Source: CAYVBW01 sp964449995
GTDB lineage: Bacteria > Patescibacteriota > Microgenomatia > UBA1400 > PJMF01
DNA: 64,000 bases
Direction of reading: 5' to 3'
Assembly (NCBI GenBank): GCA_964449995.1
Contig: CAYVBW010000001.1
Coordinates: 1-64,000 of the forward strand
The position numbers were made by a program, and so were the translations under genes. Below the pieces are notes generated by a model that saw nothing but the letters and a program-made list of their open reading frames with translations, ran no database searches and was not told where the DNA came from. Every line of letters starts with the position of its first letter. The stretch's first letter is position 1. Positions 60,896 through 64,000 of this stretch are shown here, in pieces.

Positions 60896-62914
60896 CTAAT
60901 TGTTGGGAGCCTGGTAGTCTTCAATTGAGTGCTGACCCTGTCTTTTGGTTTGTGCTGGTTGGGCTTGTGGTGTTTGTCGGACTGGTGGCTCTTGTGGACC
61001 TTGAGAGTCTGCGTTGTGCACCTGCTTATCTTTATATTGTTGTAGGTATTGTTTTAAAACTGGAGAGCTGGCTTGACTAGTATCATCTTCGTCGGAGGTT
61101 GTCTCTCTCTCTGCTTTTCTAGCAAACAACTCTCTGGGGTCGGTGGTGATTACCTGGTGTTCTTCGGGACTAGCTACCACCCTCAGAGCCACGTGGTTTT
61201 GTCCAGCAAAAAAGATTCCTTCGCCAATGTCGGCTGACACAAGTAGTTGGCGCTCACCCTGAGAGAGATAAAATGTGTCTGCCAGCACAGGAATTGAGGC
61301 AGATGATTGTCTCATGAGTAATTTAATTGAGGCATTGGAAACAATGGCCTTACCATATTGGTTGTGAAGAAAATCTTCAACATCTTGAGTTATTGTGGTG
61401 ATGGCTAAATAGTATTTGCGAGCCCTCTTTGCCATGGAGTATACAAAACGAGCACTGTCGGGGTGTTGCATAAAATACCAGGCCTCGTCAATTACCAACA
61501 ACCTTTTTTTAAAATCTTTTTTAATTTTTGTCCAAATAAAATCCAAAATAATATACATCGCAATCGGCCTAAGTTCATCCTCCATTTCTTTGACACTAAA
61601 AACAGTGAGGGGATTGTGGATGTCAACATTTGTTGGTTGATCCAAAATTCCTCTAAAAGAACCGGTAATAAATTTTTCTAGTCTGGCAGACAAGTTGTCT
61701 GCGTCAGCATTTTCCATACCGACTAAAGCCTTATACAAATCCTCCATTAGCGGAGGAACGTTGTTTTGCGTTGCAGGATCGGGGGTTATTCCCTTTGCTT
61801 TGTAGGTTGCAATAAGGGCTCTATCAAGTATCGCCTCTTGTTCTGCAGTCATTTCACCCAACATAACCTTTAGTAGACCATGTAGTGATAGAACCTTTTG
61901 ACCCAACTCGTTGGATCCCTCTTCATAAATTTGTGACAAGTCAAAGGGATTAATTTTGGAGTTTCCATCAAAGGTAAAGTTAATGTATTCTCCACCCACC
62001 ATTTGACACAATTCTTCGTATTCGTGTTCTGGGTCTAGCACAATAACTTCAGTGTCGAACATGAGTTGCCTTAGTATCTCCACCTTAACAGCATAGGACT
62101 TGCCAGCTCCAGATTTGGCCAAAATTAACATGTTGTAGCTCTCCATTTGAAACCTGTCAAAGATAACTAACGACTCGTTGTGTTCGTTAATTCCATAAAG
62201 AATTCCTTCATCCATCGTTAACTCCGATGAGGTGAAGGGAAAGGTAGTTGCCAGAGAGGTGGTATCCATGTTTCTCGTTATTTGAAGACGATCAACGCCC
62301 ATAGGGAGTGTGGTTTTAAAGCCGTCGTCCATTTGTAGGGTTGCTTTTTTGGAAACTATTAACAAGGCTCCTAGGGTTGATTGGACGCTTTTGGTAATGC
62401 GATCCAGCTCTTTAACAGAGTTGGCGTTAATAGTAATATATAAACCAAATTGATAGAATCTCTCGGCTCCGGCTGCAAGTTGTTCGCGAATAGCTCTGGC
62501 ATCGTTGAGCTTGATTTCGGTGCTGATGTTGCTTATTTTTCCAGCACGAATGTCCGACTGAACCTCTGCCTCCATTTCAGTAATTTTACGTTTTAGGCTA
62601 TCTAAGATTTCACTGCTATCCATGGGAAAAATAAACATAGATGTGTTGATTTGATGGGGGAAATTAATCAGGGGAGACAGCCAGTTTGCTGGAACCGATC
62701 GTGGATAGCCCGCTACAAAAAGAGTTCGAGAGTAGGATGAGTTAATTTTTTGAAAGGTAAAGTCAACCTCAATTGCTTCAGGGGCAATGATATCTTCAAC
62801 CGTAACCAGCCCTCGCGAGAATTCTTTAATTTTTTCCAACTCATCTTGTCTTTGATCTTCTTCTGGTTTTGGCTTGTCTTTTTTTAAGAATGGTAAAGAT
62901 AAATTTAGGTTCAT
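60896..62914 (-). CDS. virB4: VirB4-like type IV secretion ATPase
   Basis: 672 residues from the ATG at 62914, which follows the upstream stop by 19 nt; an ATG at 62992 would overlap that gene. After an N-terminal domain of about 250 residues (with LFVAGYPRSVPANWLSPLIN and SSEILDSLKRKITEMEAEVQ, typical of CagE/TrbE/VirB4), the motor domain has Walker A LAKSGAGKSYAVKVEILRQ (about 265-283), DPEHEYEELCQMVGG, and Walker B LLVIDEAWYFMQHP (about 470-483). The C terminus is a Gln/Pro-rich disordered tail. VirB4 energises pilus assembly and transfer. It lies next to dnaA, away from the pilin array, and in one unit with the gene upstream. Confidence 0.92.
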   Translation of the reverse strand: MNLNLSLPFLKKDKPKPEEDQRQDELEKIKEFSRGLVTVEDIIAPEAIEVDFTFQKINSSYSRTLFVAGYPRSVPANWLSPLINFPHQINTSMFIFPMDSSEILDSLKRKITEMEAEVQSDIRAGKISNISTEIKLNDARAIREQLAAGAERFYQFGLYITINANSVKELDRITKSVQSTLGALLIVSKKATLQMDDGFKTTLPMGVDRLQITRNMDTTSLATTFPFTSSELTMDEGILYGINEHNESLVIFDRFQMESYNMLILAKSGAGKSYAVKVEILRQLMFDTEVIVLDPEHEYEELCQMVGGEYINFTFDGNSKINPFDLSQIYEEGSNELGQKVLSLHGLLKVMLGEMTAEQEAILDRALIATYKAKGITPDPATQNNVPPLMEDLYKALVGMENADADNLSARLEKFITGSFRGILDQPTNVDIHNPLTVFSVKEMEDELRPIAMYIILDFIWTKIKKDFKKRLLVIDEAWYFMQHPDSARFVYSMAKRARKYYLAITTITQDVEDFLHNQYGKAIVSNASIKLLMRQSSASIPVLADTFYLSQGERQLLVSADIGEGIFFAGQNHVALRVVASPEEHQVITTDPRELFARKAERETTSDEDDTSQASSPVLKQYLQQYKDKQVHNADSQGPQEPPVRQTPQAQPAQTKRQGQHSIEDYQAPNN

Positions 62915-62933
62915 GTTTTTGTATAGAAACTCA

Positions 62934-64000
62934 TTATTTGATTTCAGGAATTGGCGGGGGTGGCTCTCCTCCTTCTTCGCCAATTTGAGCATTACCCTCT
63001 TCGTTTATATTGATATTGGGTTGCGTCGTTGTTGTTTTGGATTGGTCTTTGGCGCCAAAAACATTTATTTCTTTTAGTGCGCCGTTAACCACTTTTTGTA
63101 CATCTGGGTCGGGATTTTTTGTTTCTTGATTTAGGTTGCTGGTTTTTGCTTTCGTGCTTGGACTTGTTGTGGAGTTGGTGTCTCTCTCGTTTGCTGAATT
63201 ATTTTTCAACTCAGCATTTTCTTGGGTGGGAGGAGCAAACTCAAAACCATCGATGTTTTCCTGGATGTTGGGTTGTTGTACTTCTTGCTGTTGAACTTGT
63301 GGGACCTGCTGTTGGGTTTGTATTACTTGCTCAACAGAGGGTGGCTGCATTTCAGAGAGTGGTTCCTTTGGTTGGGTTTGGATGGGTGGTGGCTCTACTT
63401 GGGTGGTTTGGCTAGTTCCAACTGCCTGTTGGGGCTGGGTTTCAGCATTAAGTACCACCCGCCCTTCTGAGCTTTGTGTTAAAAGCTCAGGTTTGTTTGT
63501 TTGAATCTCAACAGGATTTGTTTGAGCTTGAGCTTGAGTCTGAGCTTGAGTTTGAGCCTGAACTCCTGTGCCAGACTCATCTTGCATTAGGCTTGCTTTT
63601 ACCATCGCGGTTTGATATTCGCTGCTGTCTGCCACACCAAAACCCTCGCTGGCCTCTGGATTATAGCTTGTATAAAAAACCTTAATTATTTCTTGGGTGG
63701 TGAGTTGTCTGGAATAAAGACCAATTCGCGCAAATTGTGAGATAAGATGGTCTCTTCTTGGTTCTAAAATTGATTGGGCTTTGTCTACAATTAGTGGTTT
63801 TTCATATTTGTTGATATCAAAATCACCCCTGCCTGGAATGACACTATCAACACTAAGCAAACCTAGTTCTAGGGGTGTTGCTGGCACTGAAACATAAAAA
63901 TTTTTATCCAACACGTTTCTTTCTTGAATTAAGTTGGTTACAAATCCACGATAACGGGCAATTCTTTCTTTTTTTTGAGTTGATTGAGACTCTTCTTCTT
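62934..64000 (-). CDS. VirB4 partner protein, N terminus outside the window
   Basis: The frame is open to the end of the window, so the protein lacks its start; the visible part is at least 355 residues. The visible N-terminal region (ERIARYRGFVTNLIQERNVL, then DKNFYVSVPATPLELGLLSV) looks like the small domain found in conjugation proteins next to VirB4 (TraC/PrgI-type). It is followed by about 200 residues of Gln/Pro/Thr/Ala-rich disorder including a (QT/QA) run. The gene is co-transcribed with VirB4, the stop being 19 nt before it. Family assignment is low confidence. Confidence 0.6.
   Translation of the reverse strand, partial: EEESQSTQKKERIARYRGFVTNLIQERNVLDKNFYVSVPATPLELGLLSVDSVIPGRGDFDINKYEKPLIVDKAQSILEPRRDHLISQFARIGLYSRQLTTQEIIKVFYTSYNPEASEGFGVADSSEYQTAMVKASLMQDESGTGVQAQTQAQTQAQAQTNPVEIQTNKPELLTQSSEGRVVLNAETQPQQAVGTSQTTQVEPPPIQTQPKEPLSEMQPPSVEQVIQTQQQVPQVQQQEVQQPNIQENIDGFEFAPPTQENAELKNNSANERDTNSTTSPSTKAKTSNLNQETKNPDPDVQKVVNGALKEINVFGAKDQSKTTTTQPNININEEGNAQIGEEGGEPPPPIPEIK

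Overview
The window reads as chromosome from an AT-rich bacterium of the Candidate Phyla Radiation (Patescibacteria). This is inferred from gene content, not from a tree. The indicators are VirB2/TrbC-like pilin paralogs, a DUF4012 protein, a DUF5654 protein, Cys-rich and Thr/Pro-rich surface proteins, an archaeal-type ATP-dependent DNA ligase, an archaeal-style mevalonate operon, weak Shine-Dalgarno use and many small membrane proteins. The surface-protein style fits the Microgenomates side of the radiation, but I cannot fix the lineage. The standard code is used: TGA acts as a stop.

Layout. 1-2175 (minus): 5' two thirds of a 23S rRNA gene preceded by tRNA-Ala with its own promoter and no 16S upstream. 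2475-8155: two tiny coupled membrane proteins and a 1711-residue anchored surface protein with LamG repeats. 8212-12792: small unknowns, a ribosomal S1-like protein and phosphoglycerate kinase. 13009-19000: a pair of Cys-rich/Thr-Pro-rich surface proteins, tRNA-Ile(UAU) and a MacAB-type exporter. 19028-22463: an ArsR-type regulator with a probable operator and a small thiol-redox/membrane cluster, then a Tat lipoprotein. 22493-30235: a VirD4-like ATPase, DUF192, GH3 hexosaminidase, MFS and peptidyl-tRNA hydrolase. 30270-37683: DNA ligase, Fic, DUF5654, NAD(P)HX dehydratase, RecF and an ECF-type sigma factor, interspersed with a dispersed repeat.

37928-41424 (plus) is a run of seven tandem pilin-like genes of a type IV secretion-like apparatus. 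41474-47397 (minus) is a seven-gene isoprenoid operon: HMG-CoA reductase, HMG-CoA synthase, thiolase, DUF35, IPP isomerase, isopentenyl phosphate kinase, cis-prenyltransferase. 47527-54773 holds valyl-tRNA synthetase, an L25-like protein and a DUF4012 protein. 55011-60664 (minus) is the origin region: dnaA, oriC with a recognisable DnaA-trio, dnaN, rpmH, rnpA, yidD, yidC, jag/khpB and an RNase H-like gene. 60896-64000 holds a VirB4-like ATPase and the 3' part of a partner gene that runs off the window.

The most unusual material is the seven-pilin array together with VirB4 and VirD4 homologues, which looks like a reduced secretion or pilus machine; the archaeal-style isoprenoid operon whose DUF35 protein lacks its zinc ribbon; the oriC; a dispersed intergenic repeat family; and the mosaic composition of the giant LamG protein.
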